Assembly (NCBI RefSeq): GCF_003315515.1
Contig: NZ_QNRY01000001.1
Span: 62,001 to 126,000 of the forward strand
DNA from: Brenneria salicis ATCC 15712 = DSM 30166
Lineage (GTDB): Bacteria > Pseudomonadota > Gammaproteobacteria > Enterobacterales > Enterobacteriaceae
DNA length: 64,000 nt
Direction: 5' to 3'
Every line of letters begins with the position of its first letter. The stretch's first letter is position 1. Positions 27,944 through 36,455 of this stretch are shown piece by piece. The notes beneath the pieces were generated by a model that saw only the letters and a list, made by a program, of their open reading frames with translations, was not told the DNA's origin and made no database searches. The position numbers and the translations under genes are program-made.

Positions 27944-28999
27944 TTGAACGTAACGACAAAAGAGATTGCCCTTGAACCCGCAGATAACCAACGCTTGCTC
28001 AGTCTTTGCGGCCCTTTTGACAACAACATCAAGCAGCTTGAGCGTCGTTTGGGTATCGAAATCAATCGTCGGGACAATACATTCAAACTGGTAGGCAGAT
28101 CGCTGTGTATTGAGGCGGCCGCCGACATTCTTCAACGTCTGTATGTTGATACGGCGCCGGTTCGCGGCGCCATCGGCGATATCGACCCAGAGCAAATTCA
28201 TCTGGCTATCAAGGAATCACGCGTGCTGGAACAATCAGCCGAAAGCATTCCTGATTATGGCAAAGCCATCAATATTCGGACCAAACGCGGCGTGATCAAA
28301 CCACGCACGCCGAATCAGGCCCAGTACATTGCCAATGTGCTTGATCACGACATCACCTTTGGCATCGGGCCGGCGGGAACCGGGAAAACCTATCTGGCCG
28401 TCGCCGCCGCCGTTGATGCGTTGGAACGCCAGGAAATCCGTCGCATTTTACTGACGCGTCCCGCGGTTGAAGCGGGTGAAAAACTCGGTTTCCTGCCTGG
28501 CGATCTGAGTCAGAAAGTCGATCCTTATCTGCGGCCATTATACGACGCGCTGTTTGAAATGCTGGGTTTCGAGAAAGTCGAAAAGCTGATTGAGCGTAAC
28601 GTCATTGATGTGGCGCCGCTAGCTTACATGCGTGGCCGCACCCTGAATGATGCCTTTATCATTCTTGATGAAGGCCAGAATACCAGCATCGAACAGATGA
28701 AAATGTTCCTAACCCGCATCGGCTTTAACTCCAAAGCGGTGATCACCGGCGACGTGACGCAAATTGACTTGCCGCGTAACCAGAAATCCGGTTTACGTCA
28801 TGCCATCGATGTACTGTCTGACGTCGAAGAGATCAGTTTCAACTTCTTCCACAGCGAAGATGTGGTGCGGCATCCGGTTGTCGCCCGTATTGTTAATGCT
28901 TATGAAGCCTGGGAAACGGCGGAACAGAAACGCAAAGATGAACTGGCGGAACAGCGTAAACGTGAAGCACTGGCCGCCGCCGCGCAGGAGCACAAATGA
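27944..28999 (+). CDS. ybeZ: PhoH-like ATPase YbeZ
   Basis: 351 residues, close to E. coli YbeZ (346), a PhoH-family NTPase that interacts with the RNase YbeY and is linked to ribosome quality and heat shock. Walker A is GPAGTGKT and Walker B is FIILDEGQN. The family core starts at residue ~120 ([19 protein letters not shown]). The start is TTG at 27944, preceded by AAGAGGA five bases upstream; the product [15 protein letters not shown] matches the K-12 N-terminus. The C-terminal tail is charged (Lys/Glu/Arg-rich). Its stop overlaps the ybeY start (ATGA). Confidence 0.95.
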   Translation: MNVTTKEIALEPADNQRLLSLCGPFDNNIKQLERRLGIEINRRDNTFKLVGRSLCIEAAADILQRLYVDTAPVRGAIGDIDPEQIHLAIKESRVLEQSAESIPDYGKAINIRTKRGVIKPRTPNQAQYIANVLDHDITFGIGPAGTGKTYLAVAAAVDALERQEIRRILLTRPAVEAGEKLGFLPGDLSQKVDPYLRPLYDALFEMLGFEKVEKLIERNVIDVAPLAYMRGRTLNDAFIILDEGQNTSIEQMKMFLTRIGFNSKAVITGDVTQIDLPRNQKSGLRHAIDVLSDVEEISFNFFHSEDVVRHPVVARIVNAYEAWETAEQKRKDELAEQRKREALAAAAQEHK

Positions 29000-29466
29000 G
29001 TCAGGTCATTCTCGATTTGCAAATCGCCAGCGAGCAGACTCAGGGATTACCTGATGAAAAGGATTTCCAACGTTGGCTGGAAGGCGTGTTGCCCCAGTTT
29101 CAGGCAGTATCGGAAGTGACCATCCGTATCGTTGATGAAGCGGAGAGCCACAATCTGAATTTCACCTACCGGGGTAAAGACAAACCAACCAATGTGCTCT
29201 CCTTCCCCTTCGAGGCGCCGCCTGAGGTCGAACTGCCCTTGCTGGGAGATTTGATCATCTGCCGTCAGGTTGTCGAACAAGAAGCTCTCGAACAGCAGAA
29301 AACGCTGGAAGCGCACTGGGCACATATGGTTGTCCACGGTAGCCTGCATCTGCTAGGGTATGATCATATCGAAGACAGCGAAGCCGAAGAAATGGAAGCG
29401 CTTGAAACGGAGATAATGCAGAATATGGGTTATGCTGATCCGTATCTTGCAGAAAAAACAGCCTGA
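28996..29466 (+). CDS. ybeY: Endoribonuclease YbeY
   Basis: 156 residues, as in E. coli (155). A zinc endoribonuclease required for 16S rRNA 3' end maturation and 70S quality control. The metal motif [15 protein letters not shown] provides three His ligands; [16 protein letters not shown] is the other conserved block. The start overlaps the ybeZ stop by 4 bp, which supports translational coupling and the known YbeZ-YbeY interaction. Confidence 0.97.
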   Translation: MSQVILDLQIASEQTQGLPDEKDFQRWLEGVLPQFQAVSEVTIRIVDEAESHNLNFTYRGKDKPTNVLSFPFEAPPEVELPLLGDLIICRQVVEQEALEQQKTLEAHWAHMVVHGSLHLLGYDHIEDSEAEEMEALETEIMQNMGYADPYLAEKTA

Positions 29467-29512
29467 CCGAATAAATGCGATAATTATATATTCTGGTTTA
29501 TAACTTTGTACG

Positions 29513-29547
29513 TCAGAAGGCTTCGCCAAGATGCTTACGCCTTCTGA
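29513..29547 (+). other. Inverted repeat between ybeY and corC
   Basis: A 9-bp perfect inverted repeat (TCAGAAGGC / GCCTTCTGA) with a 17-nt loop lies in the 120-bp gap. There is no T-run, so it is more likely an mRNA processing or stability element than a terminator. Confidence 0.4.
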
Positions 29548-29586
29548 TTATTATCCCTTAACATGAGTGATTTTAATTAAAACGCC

Positions 29587-30465
29587 ATGAGCGACGACCA
29601 TTCTCAAAACAGCGATAGCCCCAGTCCCAAAAAGGGTTTTTTTTCCCTTATTCTTAATCAGCTTTTTCACGGCGAACCAAAAGATCGTAATGATCTGCTG
29701 ACGCTGATCCGTGATTCCGAACAAAATGATCTGATCGACCCAGCAACGCGCGATATGCTTGAAGGCGTGATGGATATCGCCGAACAGCGCGTTCGCGACA
29801 TCATGATCCCTCGTTCTCAGATGATTACGCTAAAGCGAGATCAATCTCTGGAAGCGTGCCTTGATGTCATTATCGAATCCGCTCATTCCCGTTTTCCGGT
29901 AATTAGCGAAGATAAAGACCATATTGAAGGTATTCTGATGGCCAAGGATTTGCTGCCGTTTATGCGCAGCGAGTCCGAGCCTTTCAGCATGGAGAAGGTG
30001 CTGCGCCCAGCCGTGGTGGTGCCGGAGAGCAAACGCGTTGACCGGATGTTGAACGAGTTTCGCTCCCTGCGATATCACATGGCCATCGTTATTGATGAAT
30101 TTGGCGGCGTTTCCGGCCTTGTCACCATTGAAGATATTCTGGAGCTTATCGTCGGTGAAATTGAGGATGAATATGACGACGAGGAAGATCGTGATATTCG
30201 CCAACTCAACCGCCACACCTATACGGTGCGCGCGTTGACCGATATTGAAGATTTTAACGAAGCCTTTGGCACCCAGTTCAGTGACGAGGAAGTCGATACC
30301 ATCGGCGGCCTTATCATGCAGTCTTTCGGGCACTTACCCGCCCGCGGTGAAACCATCGACATAGAAGGTTACCTGTTTAAAGTTGCGATGGCGGATAGCC
30401 GACGTATTATTCAGGTTCACGTCAGAATCCCTGACAACGCACCTCAACCGCAATTGGAAGACTAA
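29587..30465 (+). CDS. corC: CBS-domain protein CorC/YbeX
   Basis: 292 residues as in E. coli. A cytosolic protein with two CBS domains (about residues 65-185, with [11 protein letters not shown] and [10 protein letters not shown]) and a C-terminal CorC/HlyC domain (about 205-285). It is linked to Mg/Co efflux with CorA, and in recent E. coli work to ribosome metabolism with its neighbour YbeY. The N-terminal 60 residues are charged and lack membrane segments. It sits 7 bp before lnt, so co-transcription is likely. Confidence 0.95.
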   Translation: MSDDHSQNSDSPSPKKGFFSLILNQLFHGEPKDRNDLLTLIRDSEQNDLIDPATRDMLEGVMDIAEQRVRDIMIPRSQMITLKRDQSLEACLDVIIESAHSRFPVISEDKDHIEGILMAKDLLPFMRSESEPFSMEKVLRPAVVVPESKRVDRMLNEFRSLRYHMAIVIDEFGGVSGLVTIEDILELIVGEIEDEYDDEEDRDIRQLNRHTYTVRALTDIEDFNEAFGTQFSDEEVDTIGGLIMQSFGHLPARGETIDIEGYLFKVAMADSRRIIQVHVRIPDNAPQPQLED

Positions 30466-30472
30466 ATAAGCA

Positions 30473-32002
30473 ATGGCTTTCGCTTCTTTACTGCAACGCC
30501 AGCAGGTCCGTATCCTGCTGGCGCTTTTATCCGGCGCCGCCGGTACATTGGCATTTTCTCCTTTTAATTTCTGGCCTGCGGCGCTGATTTCATTAATAGG
30601 GCTGCAAGTCCTGACGCTGAACCGCACGATTCGTCAGTCCGCCGGGATTGGATTCGCCTGGGGATTTGGTCTGTTTGGCAGCGGCATTAACTGGGTGTAT
30701 GTCAGCATTGCGCAGTTTGGCGGCATGCCGGGACCGGTCAATATTGCCCTTGTCGTGCTGCTCGCGGCTTATCTGTCGCTCTATCCTCTGCTATTTTCCG
30801 TGTTGATTGCCCGGCTGTGGCCGAAAACAACCTGGTGGCGGCTTGCTATCGCCGCGCCGGTATTATGGCAGTTGACCGAGTTTCTGCGCGGCTGGGTGCT
30901 CACCGGGTTCCCCTGGCTACAGTTTGGCTATAGCCAGATTAATGGCCCGTTGAAAGGGATTGCGCCAATTCTGGGCGTGGATGCCATCACTTTTATGCTG
31001 ATGAGCATCAGCGGACTCGTCGTGGTCGCGCTATACCAGCGAAAAATCGCTCCCGCCATTATCGCGTTGGCGCTGCTGGCCTTGCCGTGGCCGTTGCGTT
31101 ATATCCAGTGGTTTACTCTGTTGCCTGAGCGAGCGGTCAATGTCGCTCTGGTTCAGGGGAATATTCCTCAGTCCCTCAAATGGGACCCGAACGAACTACT
31201 CAATACGCTGAAAATTTATCTGGATAATAGTCAACCCTATATGGATACCGCGCCGATTATCATCTGGCCGGAATCAGCGATCCCCGATGTCGAAAGCCGT
31301 CAGGGTGACTATCTGACGCAGGTCGATAGCCTGCTTCGCAGCCATAACAGCAGTCTTATCACCGGTATCGTCGATATGCGACGCAACGGCGGCGAGTTTG
31401 ATTATTACAACAGTATTATCGTCCTGGGCGACAAACAGCCCTATCGCTATCCCACCGACAATCGCTATAACAAAAACCATCTGGTGCCGTTTGGTGAATT
31501 CGTTCCACTGGAAACGTTATTACGTCCGCTGGCTCCTCTTTTCGATTTACCGATGTCTTCATTTAGCCGTGGCGACTACCTCCAGCCCCAGTTGAACGTG
31601 AATGGTTTTAAGCTTAACGCGGCCATCTGTTATGAAATCATTCTGGGTCAGCAACTCCGCGATAATTTCCGCGCAGATACCGACATGCTGTTAACTATCT
31701 CGAACGATGCCTGGTTCGGCAAATCTATCGGGCCGTGGCAGCACTTCCAGATGGCGCGGATGCGGGCGCTGGAATTGGGGCGCCCTCTACTGCGCAGCAC
31801 CAATAATGGCGTTACGGCGGTCATTGCTCCAGATGGCGAAATCAGCGCCAGTCTGCCGCAATTTACGCGCGCCGTTTTGAATACGCAGGTGATACCAGCT
31901 AGCGGACTAACGCCTTATGCCCGCTTCGGCGGCTGGCCGCTGTGGATTATCACCCTGCTTGGCGGTTTTGCGGCGATGGTTTTCAGTCTGCGCCGTCGCT
32001 GA
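30473..32002 (+). CDS. lnt: Apolipoprotein N-acyltransferase
   Basis: 509 residues, against 512 in E. coli. It adds the third acyl chain to the N-terminal Cys of lipoproteins at the inner membrane (substrates in this window include LptE, RlpA and BamC). About six membrane segments in the first 200 residues and one at the C-terminus surround a periplasmic nitrilase-fold domain. The catalytic triad is visible: Glu267 (WPESAIPD), Lys334 ([10 protein letters not shown]) and Cys386 ([10 protein letters not shown]). Confidence 0.97.
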   Translation: MAFASLLQRQQVRILLALLSGAAGTLAFSPFNFWPAALISLIGLQVLTLNRTIRQSAGIGFAWGFGLFGSGINWVYVSIAQFGGMPGPVNIALVVLLAAYLSLYPLLFSVLIARLWPKTTWWRLAIAAPVLWQLTEFLRGWVLTGFPWLQFGYSQINGPLKGIAPILGVDAITFMLMSISGLVVVALYQRKIAPAIIALALLALPWPLRYIQWFTLLPERAVNVALVQGNIPQSLKWDPNELLNTLKIYLDNSQPYMDTAPIIIWPESAIPDVESRQGDYLTQVDSLLRSHNSSLITGIVDMRRNGGEFDYYNSIIVLGDKQPYRYPTDNRYNKNHLVPFGEFVPLETLLRPLAPLFDLPMSSFSRGDYLQPQLNVNGFKLNAAICYEIILGQQLRDNFRADTDMLLTISNDAWFGKSIGPWQHFQMARMRALELGRPLLRSTNNGVTAVIAPDGEISASLPQFTRAVLNTQVIPASGLTPYARFGGWPLWIITLLGGFAAMVFSLRRR

Positions 32003-32024
32003 TTTCATTCTTTTTATTCGTTTT

Positions 32025-32054
32025 GGAGGCATGCTAGCGCCGCCTCCTCTTTTT
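32025..32054 (+). terminator. Terminator after lnt
   Basis: GGAGGC and GCCTCC pair over an 11-nt loop and are followed by TCTTTTTG, 22 bp after the lnt stop. The stem is short, so confidence is moderate. Confidence 0.6.
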
Positions 32055-32076
32055 GACGCCCCCTTTCCGGCATAGA

Positions 32077-32092
32077 TGGCACGCCAATTGCT
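32077..32092 (+). promoter_or_regulatory. Sigma-54 (RpoN) promoter upstream of gltI
   Basis: TGGCACGCCAATTGCT matches the -24/-12 consensus TGGCACG-N4-TTGCW at every defined position. The GG and GC dinucleotides have the exact spacing needed. Transcription would start near 32103 and give a leader of roughly 325 nt before gltI. Nitrogen control of glutamate/aspartate uptake is biologically sensible. Direction is plus only; the reverse strand does not give a match. Confidence 0.75.
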
Positions 32093-32149
32093 TATTACTC
32101 CCTTGTAAATGGTTGTTTCAATGTTTTTTTGCGGGCTGACCGCGGGGAA

Positions 32150-32217
32150 AGCACGCATTTGGGGCAATGAATGCACCAAATCTGTGCTGGCTAAGTTTCC
32201 TGACGCCATTTGGTGCG
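32150..32217. promoter_or_regulatory. Cluster of NtrC-like sites in the gltI leader
   Basis: Against the NtrC consensus TGCAC-N7-GTGCA, the segment 32172-32188 reads TGCAC-N7-GTGCT (9 of 10), 32150-32166 reads AGCAC-N7-GGGCA (8 of 10), and 32201-32217 has a good right half only (TGACG-N7-GTGCG). Centres are 22 and 29 bp apart, near whole helical turns. They lie downstream of the sigma-54 promoter rather than upstream, which is unusual; enhancer action is position-tolerant, or a second weaker promoter (GG-N10-GC at about 32314-32327) may be the target. Confidence 0.45.
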
Positions 32218-32429
32218 GTTTAACTCGCAAAAAACAAACATTTCTATCTCAATCTATTTACAATCGGCTTTTTTTTTAACAGTATACGTAGTTACTTCGC
32301 TCTTTATCGGTGCACGGTTTTCGTACTGCGCAAGTATCGGAACGGCATACATAATTTAGCAACACAACTTTAGATCTACCACTACAGCGCCATAACTTAG
32401 CGCCATAACGACAGCAAAGGAGTTAGAAC

Positions 32430-33326
32430 ATGCAAATGCGTAAACTGGCACTATCACTGCTTCTGCTCGGCACGACAGCCAGCCTTGCTCAAGCGGAGGA
32501 GCTCGCTGGCACTCTGAAAAAAGTTAAAGATAACGGCGTTATCGTCATTGGCCACCGCGAATCGTCAGTTCCTTTTTCTTACTACGATAATCAGCAGAAA
32601 GTCGTCGGTTACTCTCAGGCCTACGCCGACAAGATTGTAGAAGCCGTGAAAAAAGAACTGAATGCGCCTGACCTACAGGTAAAACTGCTGCCGATCACGG
32701 CTCAAAACCGTATTCCGCTGCTTCAGAATGGTACTTACGATCTGGAATGCGGTTCGACGACCAACAATCTGGAACGTCAGAAACAAGTCGCGTTTTCTAA
32801 TACCATTTTTATTATCGGTACGCGTTTGTTAACCAAGAAAGACTCTGGCATCAAAGACTTTACCGACCTGGCGGGTAAAACCGTGGTGGTCACGTCAGGA
32901 ACAACGTCAGAAATTCTTCTGAACAAGATGAATGAAGAAAAACAACTGAAATTGCGCATTATCAGCGCTAAAGACCACGGTGATTCTTTCCGCACTCTGG
33001 AAAGCGGTCGCGCGGTCGCGTTCATGATGGATGACGCGCTGCTGGCCGGTGAGCGTGCAAAAGCGAAAAATGCCGCTCAGTGGGATATTGTCGGCACTCC
33101 ACAATCCAGAGAAGCCTATGGCTGTATGCTGCGTAAAGACGATCCGCAATTCCAGAAACTGGTTAATGACACCATTGCGGAAGTACAAACCTCTGGCGAA
33201 GCAGAAAAGTGGTTTGACCGCTGGTTCACACAACCGATCCCGCCAAGAGATCTCAATTTGAATTTCGAATTGTCTGACGAAATGAAAGCCCTGTTCAAAG
33301 CACCAAACGATACGGCTTTAGACTAA
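32430..33326 (+). CDS. gltI: Glutamate/aspartate ABC transporter, periplasmic binding protein
   Basis: 298 residues with a Sec signal peptide cut near residue 22 (LAQA-EEL). The mature protein is a family 3 solute-binding protein: NGVIVIGHRESSVPFSYYDN at the start of lobe 1 and SAKDHGDSFRTLESGRAVAF in lobe 2 are typical of GltI. It delivers L-glutamate and L-aspartate to GltJKL. AGGAG lies seven bases before the ATG. First gene of gltIJKL. Confidence 0.96.
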   Translation: MQMRKLALSLLLLGTTASLAQAEELAGTLKKVKDNGVIVIGHRESSVPFSYYDNQQKVVGYSQAYADKIVEAVKKELNAPDLQVKLLPITAQNRIPLLQNGTYDLECGSTTNNLERQKQVAFSNTIFIIGTRLLTKKDSGIKDFTDLAGKTVVVTSGTTSEILLNKMNEEKQLKLRIISAKDHGDSFRTLESGRAVAFMMDDALLAGERAKAKNAAQWDIVGTPQSREAYGCMLRKDDPQFQKLVNDTIAEVQTSGEAEKWFDRWFTQPIPPRDLNLNFELSDEMKALFKAPNDTALD

Positions 33327-33467
33327 TTAATAATGAAAATAAAGGCAGAGACATCTGCCTTATGATTGCTGATTCGCAGCAGGACAGACGGGCATACAAT
33401 GGTCGTTCCCCATCGTATGTTAATTGCTGCTCATCAATCTTCAGGGTAGCCTCGCTACCCTTTTTTT
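33310..33467 (+). ncRNA. sroC: SroC-like small RNA from the gltI-gltJ region
   Basis: In E. coli and Salmonella the Hfq-bound RNA SroC is cut from the gltIJKL mRNA; it covers the end of gltI and the gap to gltJ and ends at a Rho-independent terminator. It acts as a sponge for GcvB. Here the 154-bp gltI-gltJ gap has no gene and ends in a classical terminator with seven T residues, which fits the same arrangement. The 5' end is an estimate, as RNase E cleavage cannot be placed by eye. Confidence 0.6.
33443..33467 (+). terminator. Terminator within gltIJKL (3' end of SroC)
   Basis: GGGTAGC-CTC-GCTACCC forms a 7-bp stem with a 3-nt loop followed by seven T residues. It lies 117 bp after gltI and only 14 bp before gltJ; partial read-through would make binding protein in excess over membrane subunits. 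Confidence 0.88.
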
Positions 33468-33480
33468 ACCGGAGTTAGTT

Positions 33481-34221
33481 ATGTCAATAGATTGGAACTG
33501 GGGCATATTCCTGCAAGCGGCCCCATTCGGTAATACCACCTATCTGGGGTGGTTATTGTCCGGCCTGCAAGTCACGGTCACGTTATCTATCTGTGCCTGG
33601 ATAATCGCGTTTTTACTTGGTTCCTTGTTTGGAATTTTACGTACCGTCCCCAATCGTTTTATTGCGGGAATTGGTACGTGTTATGTCGAGTTATTCCGTA
33701 ACGTACCGTTGATTGTGCAGTTCTTTACCTGGTATCTGGTGGTCCCTGAACTATTGCCGACCGATATCGGCATGTGGTTTAAGGCTGAACTCGATCCCAA
33801 TATCCAGTTTTTCCTGTCATCCATGATCTGCCTGGGCCTGTTTACCGCAGCACGTGTATGCGAGCAGGTGCGAGCGGGCATCCAATCGTTGCCGCGCGGT
33901 CAACAAGCGGCGGGACTGGCCATGGGGCTGACGTTGCCACAGACCTACCGGTATGTCTTGTTGCCTAATGCCTATCGCGTTATCGTTCCGCCGTTAACCT
34001 CGGAGATGCTTAACCTGGTCAAAAACTCCGCTATCGCCTCAACCATCGGGCTGGTGGAAATGGCGGCGCAGGCTGGGAAATTGCTGGATTACTCGGCCCA
34101 TGCCTATGAATCCTTTACCGCCATTACGCTGCTTTATATCGCTATCAACGCGATCATTATGCTGATCATGCAGTTTGTAGAGCAGAAAACCCGTTTGCCG
34201 GGCAATATGGGGAGCAAATAA
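33481..34221 (+). CDS. gltJ: Glutamate/aspartate ABC transporter permease GltJ
   Basis: 246 residues, the length of E. coli GltJ. The MSIDWNWGIFLQ N-terminus and several membrane helices are conserved; the amino-acid permease EAA loop lies at about residues 138-170 (RAGIQSLPRGQQAAGLAMGL). CGGAG six bases before the ATG at 33481 sets the start; an upstream in-frame start at 33424 would place coding sequence in the terminator hairpin and is rejected. It forms the translocation pore with GltK. Confidence 0.96.
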   Translation: MSIDWNWGIFLQAAPFGNTTYLGWLLSGLQVTVTLSICAWIIAFLLGSLFGILRTVPNRFIAGIGTCYVELFRNVPLIVQFFTWYLVVPELLPTDIGMWFKAELDPNIQFFLSSMICLGLFTAARVCEQVRAGIQSLPRGQQAAGLAMGLTLPQTYRYVLLPNAYRVIVPPLTSEMLNLVKNSAIASTIGLVEMAAQAGKLLDYSAHAYESFTAITLLYIAINAIIMLIMQFVEQKTRLPGNMGSK

Positions 34222-34224
34222 TCC

Positions 34225-34899
34225 ATGTATGAATTTGACTGGGGCTCAATCGGGCCAAGCATGCCTTACCTGCTACAGGGAATGGTGGTCACGCTCAAAA
34301 TCACGGTTATCGCGGTGATGTTCGGTATTATCTGGGGCACAATACTGGCGGTAATGCGGCTGTCTTCAATAAAACCCATCAGTTGGTTCGCCAAAATATA
34401 TGTGAACCTGTTCCGTTCCGTGCCATTGGTGATGGTGCTGCTATGGTTTTATCTGGTGGTGCCTAGCTTGTTGCAAAACGTGCTTGGCCTTTCGCCGAAG
34501 ACTGATATTCGGTTAATTTCAGCGATGGTCGCCTTTTCGTTGTTTGAAGCGGCTTATTATTCTGAGATTATTCGCGCGGGCATTCTCAGCGTGTCACGCG
34601 GGCAATCCTACGCGGCGCTGGCGCTCGGCATGACGCACTGGCAATCCATGCAGTTGGTCATTCTTCCGCAGGCGTTCCGCGCGATGGTGCCATTGTTGTT
34701 GACGCAAGGTATTGTGCTGTTCCAGGATACCTCGCTAGTTTATGTACTCAGCCTCGCTGATTTCTTCCGTACCGCCTCCACTATCGGTGAGCGTGACGGC
34801 ACACAAGTTGAAATGATCCTGTTTGCCGGGCTCATTTATTTTATTTTCAGCATTTCCGCATCAATGCTGGTCAGTTACCTGAAAAAAAGGACGGTTTGA
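34225..34899 (+). CDS. gltK: Glutamate/aspartate ABC transporter permease GltK
   Basis: 224 residues, as in E. coli. Its HisMQ-type permease fold has five membrane segments and the EAA loop at about residues 113-140 ([20 protein letters not shown]). It starts 3 bp after gltJ and its TGA stop overlaps the ATG of gltL by one base (TGATG), which indicates coupled translation. Confidence 0.96.
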   Translation: MYEFDWGSIGPSMPYLLQGMVVTLKITVIAVMFGIIWGTILAVMRLSSIKPISWFAKIYVNLFRSVPLVMVLLWFYLVVPSLLQNVLGLSPKTDIRLISAMVAFSLFEAAYYSEIIRAGILSVSRGQSYAALALGMTHWQSMQLVILPQAFRAMVPLLLTQGIVLFQDTSLVYVLSLADFFRTASTIGERDGTQVEMILFAGLIYFIFSISASMLVSYLKKRTV

Positions 34900-35624
34900 T
34901 GATTTTCCTGAAAAATATTTCTAAATGGTATGGTCACTTTCAGGTGCTAACCGACTGCTCCACAGAAGTTAAAAAAGGTGAGGTAGTGGTCGTCTGCGGA
35001 CCTTCAGGCTCCGGTAAGTCAACCCTGATTAAAACCGTTAACGGTCTGGAACCTATCCAGCAAGGTGAAATTGAAGTCAACGGCATCATCGTTAACGACA
35101 AGAAAACCAATCTGGCGCAGTTACGTTCCAAAGTGGGTATGGTATTCCAACACTTTGAACTGTTTCCGCACCTCTCCATTATCGATAACCTGACGTTGGC
35201 GCAGGTAAAAGTGTTGAAGCGCAACCGCGACGAGTCAAAAGCCAAAGCGCAAAAACTGCTGGAGCGCGTTGGTCTGGCCGCCCATGCCAATAAGTATCCG
35301 GGACAACTTTCCGGTGGTCAGCAGCAGCGTGTCGCTATTGCGCGCGCCTTGTGCATGGATCCGATTGCCATGCTGTTTGACGAACCGACTTCCGCGCTCG
35401 ATCCGGAAATGATTAATGAAGTGCTCGACGTTATGGTTGAACTGGCTCAGGAAGGGATGACCATGATGGTAGTAACACACGAAATGGGCTTTGCCCGTAA
35501 AGTGGCGCATCGGGTTATCTTCATGGATGAAGGAAAAATCATTGAAGACACGCCTAAAGACGACTTCTTCAATAACCCGCAGTCTGATCGTGCGAAAGAC
35601 TTCCTGGCGAAGATCCTGCACTGA
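34899..35624 (+). CDS. gltL: Glutamate/aspartate ABC transporter ATP-binding protein
   Basis: 241 residues as in E. coli. Walker A is GPSGSGKST (about residue 32), the Q-loop [10 protein letters not shown], the signature [15 protein letters not shown], Walker [13 protein letters not shown], and the H-loop VVTHEMGFA. An in-frame TTG three bases upstream is not needed; the ATG overlaps the gltK stop. It powers the GltIJK importer. Confidence 0.97.
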   Translation: MIFLKNISKWYGHFQVLTDCSTEVKKGEVVVVCGPSGSGKSTLIKTVNGLEPIQQGEIEVNGIIVNDKKTNLAQLRSKVGMVFQHFELFPHLSIIDNLTLAQVKVLKRNRDESKAKAQKLLERVGLAAHANKYPGQLSGGQQQRVAIARALCMDPIAMLFDEPTSALDPEMINEVLDVMVELAQEGMTMMVVTHEMGFARKVAHRVIFMDEGKIIEDTPKDDFFNNPQSDRAKDFLAKILH

Positions 35625-35632
35625 TATCCCGC

Positions 35633-35661
35633 AAGCGTGCCTGTCGGCACGCTTTTCTTAT
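35633..35661 (+). terminator. Terminator of gltIJKL
   Basis: A perfect 9-bp stem (AAGCGTGCC / GGCACGCTT) with a 4-nt loop is followed by TTCTTATTT, 9 bp after the gltL stop. It stands between the convergent gltL and ybeL. Confidence 0.8.
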
Positions 35662-35684
35662 TTCCCCCAAGCTTATCCGTGTGA

Positions 35685-36167
35685 TTACGGCTGAAATGGT
35701 TGCCGGTGGAACTGATCGTGTGAACATTTTGGACAGCGCGGCAAAATTTCCGGCGTATAAAACGCCATATGATGAAAGCATTTTTCGCAAACCAGATCAC
35801 CCAACCCCACCACTTCGCCACTGTGGTAAATGCCATGATTGTTAACATCGTTGAAAATTTGATGCCACTCCAACTGGGTTTTATCCGTAATGTCCGCCAG
35901 TTCTTGCCACAAACTTTCTTTGATAACCCTCATAAACACGCTGTCGGACATCTCTTCCTGACTTTCGCTGTAGCTGCGCGCGAACTCGCCCAGATCCCGC
36001 CGGATCGCCTGAATAACCTGTTCGATTTCTTTTTGCGTCAGATCGGCGCTTTCCTGCAATGTCTCGCGGGCGCTTTGCACCAGTTCATCAATATCCCGTT
36101 CCCCGTTATTCAGCCGTGCCGTCACTGAAGCCATTAACTCGCGATAATAGCGGGCTACTTTATTCAT
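35685..36167 (-). CDS. ybeL: Zinc-ribbon protein YbeL (DUF1451)
   Basis: 160 residues, as in E. coli YbeL. The N-terminal 100 residues are helical and highly charged (coiled-coil-like). The C-terminus holds a zinc ribbon: CEKC and CPKC pairs about 22 residues apart. Its function is unknown. It is divergent from leuS as in K-12. The ribosome site GGAGGAAGC precedes the ATG. Confidence 0.93.
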   Translation of the reverse strand: MNKVARYYRELMASVTARLNNGERDIDELVQSARETLQESADLTQKEIEQVIQAIRRDLGEFARSYSESQEEMSDSVFMRVIKESLWQELADITDKTQLEWHQIFNDVNNHGIYHSGEVVGLGDLVCEKCFHHMAFYTPEILPRCPKCSHDQFHRQPFQP

Positions 36168-36353
36168 GCTTCCTCCTGATTCGTCTGATTGAAACGCGAT
36201 AAATCGCGGCTGGTCAACGCCTGAGCCGCGTCACATCCCCTCTATCTGTTTCTATTTTAGATTATTTTTCCTGCAAAACCGGTGATACGACGCATATTTG
36301 CGCAATTTCGGCAGAAAGCGCGAAAATCTTTCCCGGTCGAATACAGGGTGTTG

Positions 36354-36382
36354 TTGCCCCAGTCGCTTATCAGCTATGCTAT
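36354..36382 (+). promoter_or_regulatory. Candidate leuS promoter
   Basis: TTGCCC (36354-36359), a 17-bp spacer and TGCTAT (36377-36382) resemble a sigma-70 promoter in the 288-bp gap between ybeL and leuS. Match quality is moderate (4 of 6 in each box); a start near 36389 would leave a short leader of about 65 nt. Confidence 0.4.
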
Positions 36383-36455
36383 GCGGATCTTTTGTTATGA
36401 ATCAAAGCACGCTACTGGCGTAGCTATTCTTCACTAAACAGGACCCCTGGCAGCC

